From NCBI GenBank assembly GCA_963848675.1, contig CAWKEY010000043.1, positions 1 through 11,623 of the forward strand: a DNA stretch of 11,623 bases, in the 5' to 3' direction. Both the position numbers and the translations under genes were made by a program. The DNA comes from CAWKEY01 sp963848675. GTDB taxonomy: Bacteria > Pseudomonadota > Gammaproteobacteria > Methylococcales > Methylomonadaceae. This document shows positions 1 to 6,466 of this stretch, in pieces. The notes beneath the pieces were generated by a model that made no database searches, was not told where the DNA came from, and was given only the letters and a program-made list of their open reading frames with translations. Position 1 is the stretch's first letter. Each line of letters opens with the position of its first letter.

Positions 1-1
1 G

Positions 2-127
2 ACGCGAAAATACAAACGCCTACGGCATCATAAAAGACGAGCGGCACAGTGGCTGAATCGCATTGCGCGGAAACAGCCGAATTTGTTTGCTCATTGGAAA
101 GTGCTGTATGCAACGGCTGGACGATAG
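2..127 (+). CDS. ltrA: Group II intron maturase, C-terminal end (copy A, partial)
   Basis: This is the last ~41 codons of the intron-encoded reverse transcriptase/maturase, ending at the TAG at 125-127. The frame (TRKYKRLRHHKRRAAQWLN..., ending YATAGR) is the same as the end of the complete maturase at 3887-5206. It is the basic tail of the maturase (X/D) region, thought to help bind the intron RNA. The rest of the gene lies before the window, so intactness cannot be judged. Domain V starts immediately after the stop codon, as in the complete copy. Confidence 0.9.
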   Translation, partial: TRKYKRLRHHKRRAAQWLNRIARKQPNLFAHWKVLYATAGR

Positions 128-162
128 GAGCCGGATGAGCGGAGACGTTCAAGTCCGGATCT
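128..162 (+). ncRNA. Group II intron domain V (copy A)
   Basis: A 35-nt hairpin starts with GAGC. A lower CCGGA/TCCGG stem carries an upper TGAGCG/CGTTCA stem capped by a GAGA (GNRA) loop, with an AG bulge on the 3' side. This is the catalytic domain V. The domain VI stem CCTGAGGG/CCCTCGGG follows, with a candidate branch-point A near base 195. Confidence 0.88.
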
Positions 163-202
163 GTGAGCACCTGAGGGGGCGGTTCCCTCGGGTGACTCGA
201 CT

Positions 203-446
203 CTTCTTCTGGCACATCTTGCAGTGAAAACCGGAAAAAGGCTTGCTTCGCCTTAAAGTAACCAATCTGTAACAAGCAATAGAGCTGTGAGCGAAGGCTA
301 TTCCGTTGGAATACGATGCCATGTTCTTTCTCCGTCATCGCGAAAAACTCGGCACGCTGAAAATCATCGAAATCAGGTAAATCGTATAGCGCCTGTTTCT
401 CAGCTTCTGATAGAACAGTTAACCGTTTATTCTTATTGGTACGCAT
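203..446 (-). pseudogene. tnpA: Tn3-family transposase, N-terminal fragment cut by a group II intron
   Basis: Read from the ATG at 446-444 on the minus strand, about 81 codons run open to the intron junction. They include LTVLSEAEKQALYDLPDFDD and LYCLLQIGYFKAKQAFFRF, which match the conserved N-terminal domain (DUF4158) of Tn3-family transposases, which normally approach 1000 residues. Known role of the family: replicative transposition using 38-bp-type inverted ends. The frame stops at base 203, where the 3' end of an intron in the opposite orientation begins. An intron antisense to the message cannot be spliced from it, so the gene should be dead. A weak AAGGA lies about 12 nt before the ATG. 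The gene diverges from the toxin-antitoxin pair and resolvase, as in many Tn3 modules. Confidence 0.88.
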
Positions 447-556
447 GGATGAGCGGAAAATCCTTTTATAAGTTGTTCTTGAAAACGGAGGTTTTTGAGA
501 AGCCTTGTTGCGTTATCTCTGCGGCACACAGAATCAAGGCGCTTCTATTCTCACAA

Positions 557-573
557 ATAGTTCTTGAAACTAT
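557..573. promoter_or_regulatory. Operator-like palindrome over the antitoxin promoter
   Basis: ATAGTT and AACTAT form perfect 6-bp arms around CTTGA. The palindrome overlaps the -35 hexamer of the toxin-antitoxin promoter, where an antitoxin or resolvase would repress transcription. Autoregulation is an inference from its position. Confidence 0.45.
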
Positions 574-592
574 ATTCTCACTCTACTACTAT
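564..592 (+). promoter_or_regulatory. Sigma70-type promoter of the toxin-antitoxin pair
   Basis: TTGAAA (564-569) and TACTAT (587-592) are separated by 17 bp. The start of transcription would be near 600, leaving a short leader with TAAGGAG (608-614) six nt before the ATG at 621. The direct repeat TATTCTCAC (starts 546 and 574) lies in and beside this promoter. Confidence 0.6.
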
Positions 593-620
593 GACAATGA
601 GTTTCGATAAGGAGTAGAGC

Positions 621-851
621 ATGGGACAACTGAATCGCATCACCCAAGAACCCGATGTGATGGGTGGCAAAGCCTGTATCCGTGGAATGCGCGTCACGGT
701 CGGCATGATTGTGGGACAAATCGGTGCGGGACACAGCGTTGATGAAATTCTCGCCGATTACCCCTACCTTGAGCGCGAAGACATCATGCAGGCGCTTCGT
801 TACGCTGCCTGGCTAGCCGAAGAACGCGAGGTCGTACTAGCCTCCGCATGA
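621..851 (+). CDS. DUF433-family antitoxin
   Basis: A 76-residue protein of the DUF433 (COG2442) family. The conserved core is PDVMGGKACIRGMRVTVGMI, followed by EILADYPYLEREDIMQALRYAA. These small helix-turn-helix-like proteins are commonly paired with PIN-like DUF5615 proteins and are interpreted as antitoxins that bind the toxin and the shared promoter. The start is fixed by a strong TAAGGAG six nt upstream. The stop overlaps the toxin start (ATGA at 848-851), indicating translational coupling. The pair sits between a divergent Tn3 tnpA fragment and a resolvase, so it appears to be a transposon passenger or module component. The family call is secure; the antitoxin role is inferred from the pairing. 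Confidence 0.87.
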   Translation: MGQLNRITQEPDVMGGKACIRGMRVTVGMIVGQIGAGHSVDEILADYPYLEREDIMQALRYAAWLAEEREVVLASA

Positions 852-1234
852 AGCTGCTCGTCGATATGAACCTGTCCCCGCGCTGGATCGGATTGTTAGT
901 CAATGCTGGCATTGAGGCTGAGCATTGGTCAACGCTGGGTGAAAAAAATGCTCCGGATTCGAAAATCATGGCTTACGCCAACGCGAACGACTATGTGGTC
1001 CTCACACACGATTTGGACTTCAGCGCGATCCTTGCCGCCACGCATGGCAAGAAGCCCAGCGTCGTGCAAATTCGTGCCGAGGATGTCAGCCCGGACGTGA
1101 TCGGATTGCAGGTCATCGCTGCCTTGCGGCAAATGGCATCCGAATTGGAAAACGGCGCATTGCTTACCGTTGATCCAAATCGCACCCGAATGCGACTACT
1201 ACCTTTTCAATTGAGGACAGGGGATGAAGCTTAA
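848..1234 (+). CDS. DUF5615 / PIN-like toxin
   Basis: A 128-residue protein that starts MKLLVDMNLSP and carries DYVVLTHDLDFSAIL near residues 48-62 and SVVQIRAEDV near 71-80. This pattern of acidic residues (D6, then the HDLDF aspartates) is that of the DUF5615 branch of the PIN-like nuclease fold. Such proteins are expected to be ribonuclease toxins held in check by the DUF433 partner. The ATGA overlap with the antitoxin implies one operon and stoichiometric control. The length is normal and no damage is visible. The RNA target is unknown, and toxicity has not been shown by anything in the sequence. Confidence 0.85.
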   Translation: MKLLVDMNLSPRWIGLLVNAGIEAEHWSTLGEKNAPDSKIMAYANANDYVVLTHDLDFSAILAATHGKKPSVVQIRAEDVSPDVIGLQVIAALRQMASELENGALLTVDPNRTRMRLLPFQLRTGDEA

Positions 1235-1258
1235 TATCGCCAGTCACAAGAAAATCTT

Positions 1259-1274
1259 TTCCTTTATAAGGGAA
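1259..1274. other. Resolution-site-like palindrome upstream of tnpR
   Basis: A 16-bp near-palindrome (14 of 16 positions symmetric) is centred on TTATAA with TTCC/GGAA arms, 85 bp before the resolvase start. Serine resolvases cut at such AT-centred dyads in res subsite I. A related motif lies at 456-472. Without footprint data or a full three-subsite match this is a candidate only. Confidence 0.4.
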
Positions 1275-1359
1275 CACATCCCCTGTGTGCTTTGTGTCCA
1301 TGATGATTCACCCGCTGGGTTTCAAGGTAAAGTTATGCCTCGGTCTCAAGAGTAGCCAG

Positions 1360-1926
1360 ATGCTTATTGGCTATGCGCGTGTCTCGACGCAAGATCAAAA
1401 CCTTGATCTTCAAGTCGACGCCTTGACCAAGGCGGGTTGCAAGAAAATTTTCGACGACAAAATCAGCGGTAGCCGCGCTGAGCGACCGGGATTGACCAAG
1501 GCACTGGAAATATTGCGTGAAGACGATACCCTCGTTGTTTGGAAACTGGATAGACTGGGTCGCAGTGTCAAAAACCTGGTTAATCTGGTTGGCGAATTGC
1601 AAAAACAAGGCGTCCAATTCAAGAGCCTCACAGATGCAATCGATACGGGTACCCCATCCGGTAGGTTTTTTTTCCATGTCATGGCCAGTCTGGCGGAAAT
1701 GGAGAGGGAACTGACAGTTGAGCGAACCCGAGCTGGACTTGAAGTCGCGCGTCAACTTGGCCGAAAAGGAGGTCGCAAGCGGCAGATGACTGATAGTAAG
1801 ATTGAGTCAGCTAAGAAATTGCTGGCCAACGGTGTACCGCCCCGGGACGTGGCAAAAAATCTTGGAGTTTCGGTACCGACCCTATATCGATGGATTCCGG
1901 CATCAGCAAACTCACAGTATGATTAA
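1360..1926 (+). CDS. tnpR: Serine resolvase/invertase (Tn3-type)
   Basis: A 188-residue small serine recombinase. MLIGYARVSTQDQNLDLQ carries the nucleophile serine (S9), DKISGSRAERPGL the conserved arginine-rich segment, and VVWKLDRLGRS the active-site LDRLGR motif. FFFHVMASLAEMERE leads into the long E helix. The C-terminus (GVPPRDVAKNLGVSVPTLYRW) is the helix-turn-helix that binds res. The ATG at 1360 was chosen because family members start MLIGYARVST; upstream in-frame codons to 1285 add nothing conserved. Role: resolves the cointegrate made by replicative Tn3 transposition. It appears intact although its partner tnpA is truncated. Confidence 0.93.
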   Translation: MLIGYARVSTQDQNLDLQVDALTKAGCKKIFDDKISGSRAERPGLTKALEILREDDTLVVWKLDRLGRSVKNLVNLVGELQKQGVQFKSLTDAIDTGTPSGRFFFHVMASLAEMERELTVERTRAGLEVARQLGRKGGRKRQMTDSKIESAKKLLANGVPPRDVAKNLGVSVPTLYRWIPASANSQYD

Positions 1927-2022
1927 TTTTAAATTCTTTGCGTTTAATTGGGGTTTAATTTTTAGCTAAGACATTGATTTAGATTGATTTAAAAAATTCC
2001 GAGGGTTTGGGCTTAGAACCCC
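1927..2022. other. AT-rich tail after tnpR; possible transposon end
   Basis: There is no gene here. Bases 2003-2021 form a short hairpin (GGGTT/AACCC), and the stretch ends in CCCC exactly at the 5' end of intron 1. Read on the minus strand from 2022 it begins GGGG and has CGGAA about 20 bases in, loosely like a Tn3-family terminal repeat. No second copy is in the window to confirm this. Confidence 0.3.
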
Positions 2023-2652
2023 GTGCGACAAGCGAAGCTTGTCATTTCTTGCAAGGTGAAAGTCCTTGCCTGGAATTCAAAGGAATGAGTTCATAAGGCC
2101 TAACCAGCCAGCAGTATCGAGTGTTGCGCCTCCGGCGGAACGTTGTCAACGGTTACGACTGTAGCATACGTGAACAAAGGTCAGGTGAAGCGTACACAGA
2201 GAACTATGTAGGTCACAGGGGATTTGCACATCCCTGAAGCTGTTTAGCATCGTTATAAGCTCAACGCAAATGGCGACGTTATGGGGTTAACGGAAGCCTA
2301 TACAAAAGAATCATTATGGTGAGATTCTGGAGGATTTGCCGGTGTTATAAGGCGTGACATGTATAGAGAGAAATGACAGGAACTTGTGAGACCCATTCTG
2401 TTCCTGGTAACGAGATATGGTATGCGGACATTAGCCACAAAGAGGAAACTCGGAAACAGAAGTAACCGAAACCTAAGTTTTGTTATTACCAGGTAAGCCT
2501 ACCCAACCAAAAGAAGGATGGCTGAAGATGGAGTGGGAGTCAGATTCGCTCATACTACTCGGAGCGTGGGAAAGCCACGTACATGGGGAAGGGGCGGACA
2601 AAACTGCGTAGCCTGCAAAGGACACTTTTACCAGGCATGAAGGACTGGACAC
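2023..2652 (+). ncRNA. Intron 1 ribozyme domains I-III and start of IV
   Basis: This 630-base stretch without a gene lies between the GTGCGAC 5' end and the maturase ATG. It is rich in short complementary segments, for example CAAGCGAAGCTTG (2029-2041) and GCAAGGTGAAAGTCCTTGC (2050-2068), as expected for domain I of a group II ribozyme. Exon-binding sites were not assigned. Confidence 0.7.
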
Positions 2653-3412
2653 ATGAAGCAAACCTCCCTGCAGGGGATAGCAAACAAAGCGGCACAAGAT
2701 AAAACTTTCCGGTTTCGGAACCTATTTGGCGTGCTGACGGCCGGATTCTTGTTTTGGTGTTGGGATTTTATCAACCGAAGAGCAAGTGCTGGTGTAGATA
2801 AACTTGATGCAATTGCGTATGAAGATAATCTGATCGGCAACATTCAGCAATTAGCGGAACAAGTCAAAGAGGGGACGTATCGGGCAAAGTTGGTTCTTAG
2901 AAAATATATTCCGAAAGCGGGCGGCAAGTTGCGCCCATTAGGGATACCGGCCATTGCCGACAAGCTACTGCAAATTGCAGTAGCGAAGATATTAGAAGCC
3001 ATCTATGAGCAAGACTTTTTGTCCTGTAGTTATGGATACCGACCTAGAACAGGCGCTCATAAAGCCATTAAAGACTTAACGGGCGAACTGAAATCAGGAA
3101 AGTATCATGTCGTGGTTGAAGCTGATATTAAAGGCTTCTTCAATGCCATAAACCATGATTTGTTAATGGACATGTTGGCCAAGCGAATAGATGACAAACC
3201 TTTTTTAAATCTTATTCGGAAATGGTTGAAAGCAGGCGTATTGGAAACAGATGGTCAGGTGTTACATCCCTTGATGGGAACTCCACAAGGGGGAAGTGTT
3301 TCACCAATTTTGGCTAATATCTATCTTCATAATGTCTTGGATGTATGGTTTGATGAAATAGTGCGGACGCATTCCGTAGGGCGTATTTATTTATGCCGAT
3401 TTGCGGATGATT
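2653..3412 (+). pseudogene. ltrA: Intron 1 maturase, fragment 1 (RT domain up to FADD)
   Basis: These are codons 1-253 plus one base of a group II intron reverse transcriptase/maturase. RT motifs appear in order: RPLGIPAIADK, SYGYRPRTGAHKA, VVEADIKGFFNAINHDL, GTPQGGSVSPILANIYLHN and RFADD (FADD, residues 250-253, the metal-binding active site). The ATG at 2653 has GAAGGA 8 nt upstream. The frame is cut after the first base of the next codon by intron 2, whose GTGTG starts at 3413. The gene resumes at 5281 with TT, giving TTT and FADD-FVCAFQYEK, the normal continuation of the family. Precise splicing of intron 2 would therefore rejoin the coding region, apart from the frameshift downstream. 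Confidence 0.93.
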
Positions 3413-3886
3413 GTGTGCCACGAAGGCGCACAGGAGGACGAAGTCCTCCGTGCAGCTATGCTGCATAAGAGATGAGGGAGGGCCCCTCGAAACCGTTCTA
3501 CAGGGGGAGGTTTCAAACCACCGTAAGCTGCAACAGTTAAGAGCTGTTGTGGTGAGCGTTACGGAAAAGGCAGAGCAAGACTTTGTCAGGTAGGAATTTA
3601 GGAGATGAACGCAAGTGAACCACTGCTGAAGTGTCGAAAGCGTAGGGATGATGTCAAAACCGAGGGGTAGTCGTTACTTCGGGAACAGTCTAGCGGATAC
3701 CTGTTTACTGGCTAGATGGCATCCGGCATGAAGGTGGCATGAACTAAATTCAGGCTCTTATGTGGAACGTGGGAACCTGTCGCTCCGATGCCAAGGGAGA
3801 AACACAAGTGGAAGCCCCATAAGTGTCAGAGTACCGATGCGGAGCACAGGGGCGGAGCAACCCGTAGTAGTGATGAAGATTCTGTA
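3413..3886 (+). ncRNA. Intron 2 ribozyme domains I-III and start of IV
   Basis: This is the structured non-coding 5' part of intron 2, with paired segments such as GGAGGACGAAGTCCTCC (3431-3447) and CTGCAACAG...CTGTTGTGG (3530-3552). An open frame from 3788 extends through its end, but it encodes a biased basic peptide that resembles ribozyme sequence more than protein. Confidence 0.7.
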
Positions 3887-5206
3887 ATGGGATTGGAGCG
3901 AAGGGGAAGCATTGTTCAGCTTGAACTAAAGAAAACAACCGGAAACGGGAGGATTGGATTGAAACAAGCAAAGCCATTTTGTATTACTAAACGCCAAGTT
4001 TGGGAGGCGTATAAAAGGGTCAAGGCTAATAAGGGAGCTGCCGGAGTGGATGGTCAGACGCTCGAAAAGTTTGAAGAGGATTTGCAAGATAATCTCTACA
4101 AGCTGTGGAATCGTCTGGCCTCAGGCAGCTACTTTCCACAACCGGTGCTACGGGTAGAAATACCCAAAAGTGACGGTGGAATAAGGCCTCTGGGCATCCC
4201 CACAGTAGCTGACCGAGTTGCTCAAATGGTAGTCAAGACACATCTGGAGCCGGAATTGGAAAAACATTTCCATCCTGATTCCTATGGCTATCGACCGGGT
4301 AAATCGGCATTGGATGCGGTGGGGATGGCGCGACAGCGCTGTTGGAAAAACGACTGGGTCCTCGATCTCGATATCAAAGGTTTCTTCGATAATATCGATC
4401 ATGAACTCATGATGCGGGCAGTGCGCGCACATACGAAAGAGAAATGGGTCCTTCTATACATTGAACGGTGGCTTAAAGCCCCGATTGAAATGCCGGATGG
4501 GATCTGTAAAAAGCCGCAGAAAGGAACGCCACAAGGTGGTGTTGCCAGTCCTTTGCTGGCGAATCTCTTTTTGCACTATGCATTCGACGAATGGATGAAG
4601 CGGGAATATCCCGACATTCCCTTCGAACGTTATGCAGATGATAGTGTGTGCCACTGCAAGAGCGAAGCCCAGGCGGAACAACTGAAGCAAGCGCTGAACG
4701 TACGAATGAAGGACGTCGGTTTGGAACTTCATCCTGAGAAGACGAAGATTGTCTACTGTCAGGATGACGACCGGCAAGGCGAGTATCCGAACACGGTATT
4801 TGATTTTCTGGGCTATACGTTTCGCCCCAGACGCTCAAAGAACCGTTGGGGGAAATACTTTATCAACTTCAGTCCGGCGATCAGCAATAAAGCAGCTAAA
4901 GCTATTCGGCGCACATCCAGAGGGTGGAGCTGGCCAAAGCGTAGCGACAAGAGCTTGGAAGATTTAGCCCGAATGTTCAATCCGATTATTCAAGGGTGGA
5001 TCAACTACTTCAGTCGTTATTATAAGTCAGCACTCTATCCGATCCTGAAATGTCTTGAGCGACGCTTGGTTATTTGGGCGACGCGAAAATACAAACGCCT
5101 ACGGCATCATAAAAGACGAGCGGCACAGTGGCTGAATCGCATTGCGCGGAAACAGCCGAATTTGTTTGCTCATTGGAAAGTGCTGTATGCAACGGCTGGA
5201 CGATAG
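3887..5206 (+). CDS. ltrA: Group II intron reverse transcriptase/maturase (intron 2)
   Basis: A 439-residue intron-encoded protein from the ATG at 3887; the frame is open back to 3788. I prefer 3887 because family conservation starts around MGLERRGS and the preceding codons are ribozyme. RT motifs are RPLGIPTVADR, SYGYRPGKSALDA, DLDIKGFFDNIDHEL (about 160), GTPQGG (213-218) and YADD (249-252, both catalytic aspartates present). The maturase domain follows, with FNPIIQGWINYFSRYY and a basic tail. There is no HNH endonuclease domain. The protein helps the intron RNA splice and reverse-transcribes it after insertion into DNA. The stop codon abuts domain V. No lesion is visible, and a second copy of the intron exists at the left edge, so the protein is probably active. 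Confidence 0.95.
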   Translation: MGLERRGSIVQLELKKTTGNGRIGLKQAKPFCITKRQVWEAYKRVKANKGAAGVDGQTLEKFEEDLQDNLYKLWNRLASGSYFPQPVLRVEIPKSDGGIRPLGIPTVADRVAQMVVKTHLEPELEKHFHPDSYGYRPGKSALDAVGMARQRCWKNDWVLDLDIKGFFDNIDHELMMRAVRAHTKEKWVLLYIERWLKAPIEMPDGICKKPQKGTPQGGVASPLLANLFLHYAFDEWMKREYPDIPFERYADDSVCHCKSEAQAEQLKQALNVRMKDVGLELHPEKTKIVYCQDDDRQGEYPNTVFDFLGYTFRPRRSKNRWGKYFINFSPAISNKAAKAIRRTSRGWSWPKRSDKSLEDLARMFNPIIQGWINYFSRYYKSALYPILKCLERRLVIWATRKYKRLRHHKRRAAQWLNRIARKQPNLFAHWKVLYATAGR

Positions 5207-5241
5207 GAGCCGGATGAGCGGAGACGTTCAAGTCCGGATCT
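5207..5241 (+). ncRNA. Group II intron domain V (intron 2)
   Basis: Same 35-nt catalytic hairpin as in copy A: GAGC start, CCGGA/TCCGG lower stem, GAGA loop. It directly follows the maturase stop codon. Domain VI follows at 5249-5270 (CCTGAGGG/CCCTCGGG with one G-U pair), with a branch-point candidate A at 5274. Confidence 0.9.
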
Positions 5242-5280
5242 GTGAGCACCTGAGGGGGCGGTTCCCTCGGGTGACTCGAC

Positions 5281-5515
5281 TTGTCTGTGCATTTCAATAT
5301 GAAAAAAGATGCGCAACGCTTTTACAAAGCGTTAATTCAGAGATTAGCTCGTTTTGGCCTCGAAGTTGCCGAGGACAAGACTCAGATTATTGAGTTTAGT
5401 CAACGCAAGACGTGGGTGAAAACGAAATTTGATTTCCTGGGGTTTGAATTTCGCTGGTGTGTTAATCGGTGGAGCTATCCGGTTTTAAAACGACGCACAT
5501 CACGAAATAAACTTA
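5281..5515 (+). pseudogene. ltrA: Intron 1 maturase, fragment 2 (frameshifted)
   Basis: This piece continues fragment 1 after intron 2. The join first reads FVCAFQYEK, then the frame changes at an A6 run (5302-5307). The conserved continuation DAQRFYKALIQRLARFGLE, followed by VAEDKTQIIEF and FDFLGFEF, is in the frame of 5281. One extra A explains the shift exactly. The piece ends at 5515, where an IS5-like element begins; the IS contributes LRAYP and a stop. The single-base change is a mutation, a sequencing error, or less likely a slippage site. Confidence 0.9.
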
Positions 5516-5534
5516 GAGCTTATCCATAAATAAC

Positions 5535-5564
5535 TTGATAAATTTCAGATTATTGGAAAATAAT
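5535..5564 (+). promoter_or_regulatory. Candidate promoter of the IS5-like transposase
   Basis: TTGATA (5535-5540), an 18-bp spacer and AATAAT (5559-5564) lie just inside the left inverted repeat. Transcription would begin near 5571, ahead of the AAGAGG at 5583-5588. Confidence 0.5.
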
Positions 5565-5598
5565 TGCACATTTGGGTTTTATAAGAGGTTGCAATTTC

Positions 5599-6459
5599 TT
5601 GAAAAGGTTACAAAGCTGGAAAGTATCGGATGATTTTTGGGCAAGAGTGGAACAATTGATTCCAGAGCGGAAAAGGCATTCAACAAAGGACTATAAACGC
5701 AAGCCAGGTGGAGGCAAAAAAGCCCAAAACCCGCGAAAAGTATTTGAGGGGATTCTTTATGTTTTGCGCACAGGTTGTCAATGGAAAGCCCTGCCTAAAA
5801 GTGACTATGGTAGTGCCAGTGCTGTTCACAGGTATTTCCTGGAATGGCAGGCATCAGGCATGTTTGAAAAGTTATGGCGTGCCAGCTTATTGGAATATGA
5901 CGAACTGGAAGGCATTGCCTGGGAATGGCAAAGCCTTGATGGGGCAATGGTTAAGGCGCCGTTAGCACTGGAATCGGTGGGCAGAAACCCTACCGACCGA
6001 GGTAAAAACGGTAGTAAAAGAAGCCTGTTAACCGATGAAAAGGGATTGCCCTTAGCCCTCGTGATCAGTGGTGCGAACACCCATGATGTCAAGTTACTGG
6101 CTGATACCCTGGATGGGATTATTATCGAGCGTCCTGACCCGGACACTCTCAAACAAAACCTTTGCCTGGATGCTGGCTATGTGGGCGAGCCGGCTCGGCG
6201 CGAGATTGAGGAAAGAAGCTATATCCCTCATGTCAGGCCACGAGGTGAGGAAATTGCAGAAAAAGACAAAAACCCTGATTTCAAGGCTAGACGGTGGGTG
6301 GTTGAAGTTTGTCATTCGTGGTTTAACCGGTTCAGAAAACTCTTGGTGCGCTATGAAAAAATGGACCGTAGCTACCTCGGCTTACTTATGCTGGCTGCTT
6401 CTATTATCGCCTTACGTAAAATACGGCCAAAAAATCAAGTAAATATTATTTATGGATAA
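5599..6459 (+). CDS. IS5-family transposase (DDE)
   Basis: About 286 residues from a TTG at 5599, chosen because AAGAGG lies 10 nt upstream and the predicted promoter starts transcripts near 5571; the frame is open to 5572, but no ATG is available. Domains: an N-terminal DUF4096-like segment (KVSDDFWARVEQLIPE ... LYVLRTGCQWKALP), then the DDE nuclease with SLDGAMVKAP (first D), NLCLDAGYVG (second D) and RRWVVEVCHSWFNRFRKL (E). The stop codon lies inside the right inverted repeat. It performs cut-and-paste transposition of the element. It appears full length and intact. Confidence 0.93.
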   Translation: MKRLQSWKVSDDFWARVEQLIPERKRHSTKDYKRKPGGGKKAQNPRKVFEGILYVLRTGCQWKALPKSDYGSASAVHRYFLEWQASGMFEKLWRASLLEYDELEGIAWEWQSLDGAMVKAPLALESVGRNPTDRGKNGSKRSLLTDEKGLPLALVISGANTHDVKLLADTLDGIIIERPDPDTLKQNLCLDAGYVGEPARREIEERSYIPHVRPRGEEIAEKDKNPDFKARRWVVEVCHSWFNRFRKLLVRYEKMDRSYLGLLMLAASIIALRKIRPKNQVNIIYG

Positions 6460-6466
6460 GCTCTTA

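Larger units (their letters stand above)
1..201 (+). mobile_element. Group II intron, 3' end only (copy A)
   Basis: These bases are identical to 5080-5280, the 3' end of the complete intron at 3413-5280. They hold the end of the maturase frame, domain V and a domain VI stem, and end in CTCGAC. After base 202 the two copies diverge, which fixes the 3' splice site. The 5' part of this copy lies outside the window. It is inserted in, and antisense to, a Tn3-family transposase gene. The complete identity to the second copy suggests recent retromobility. Confidence 0.93.
3413..5280 (+). mobile_element. Group II intron 2 (complete), nested in intron 1
   Basis: A complete 1868-nt intron in the same orientation as its host. 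It starts GTGTGCC, encodes a full-length maturase, and ends with domain V (5207-5241), a domain VI stem and CTCGAC. Both boundaries are fixed independently: the 5' one by the GTGTG consensus and the host reading frame, the 3' one by the divergence from copy A at the left edge. It interrupts the FADD active-site region of the intron 1 maturase, forming an intron-within-intron (twintron) arrangement. All parts look intact. Confidence 0.94.
5516..6463 (+). mobile_element. IS5-family (IS1031-like) insertion sequence
   Basis: A 948-bp element bounded by perfect 18-bp inverted repeats (5516-5533 and 6446-6463, beginning GAGCTTATCC) and flanked by TTA on both sides (5513-5515, 6464-6466). A TNA triplet duplication and this size suit the IS1031 subgroup. 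Removing the element and one TTA restores the maturase frame of intron 1 without any scar, which confirms the ends. Confidence 0.93.

Noticed and set aside
287..610. 107-codon plus-strand frame between the intron end and the antitoxin
   Set aside because: It overlaps the conserved Tn3 tnpA N-terminus on the other strand and the antitoxin promoter, and has no recognisable protein features.
1333..1755. 140-codon minus-strand frame across the resolvase
   Set aside because: It is a shadow of the clearly conserved resolvase frame.
3788..3886. Upstream extension of the intron 2 maturase frame (33 codons)
   Set aside because: The bases look like conserved ribozyme structure and the peptide is not family-like; the ATG at 3887 was preferred.
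4454..4838. Minus-strand frames of 107 and 121 codons inside the intron 2 maturase
   Set aside because: They are shadows of the maturase gene with low-complexity composition and no family features.
2653..5206. The two reverse transcriptases as retron or diversity-generating retroelement enzymes
   Set aside because: Both have group II maturase domains, adjoining domain V hairpins and intron ends; no template/variable repeat pair or retron ncRNA is seen.
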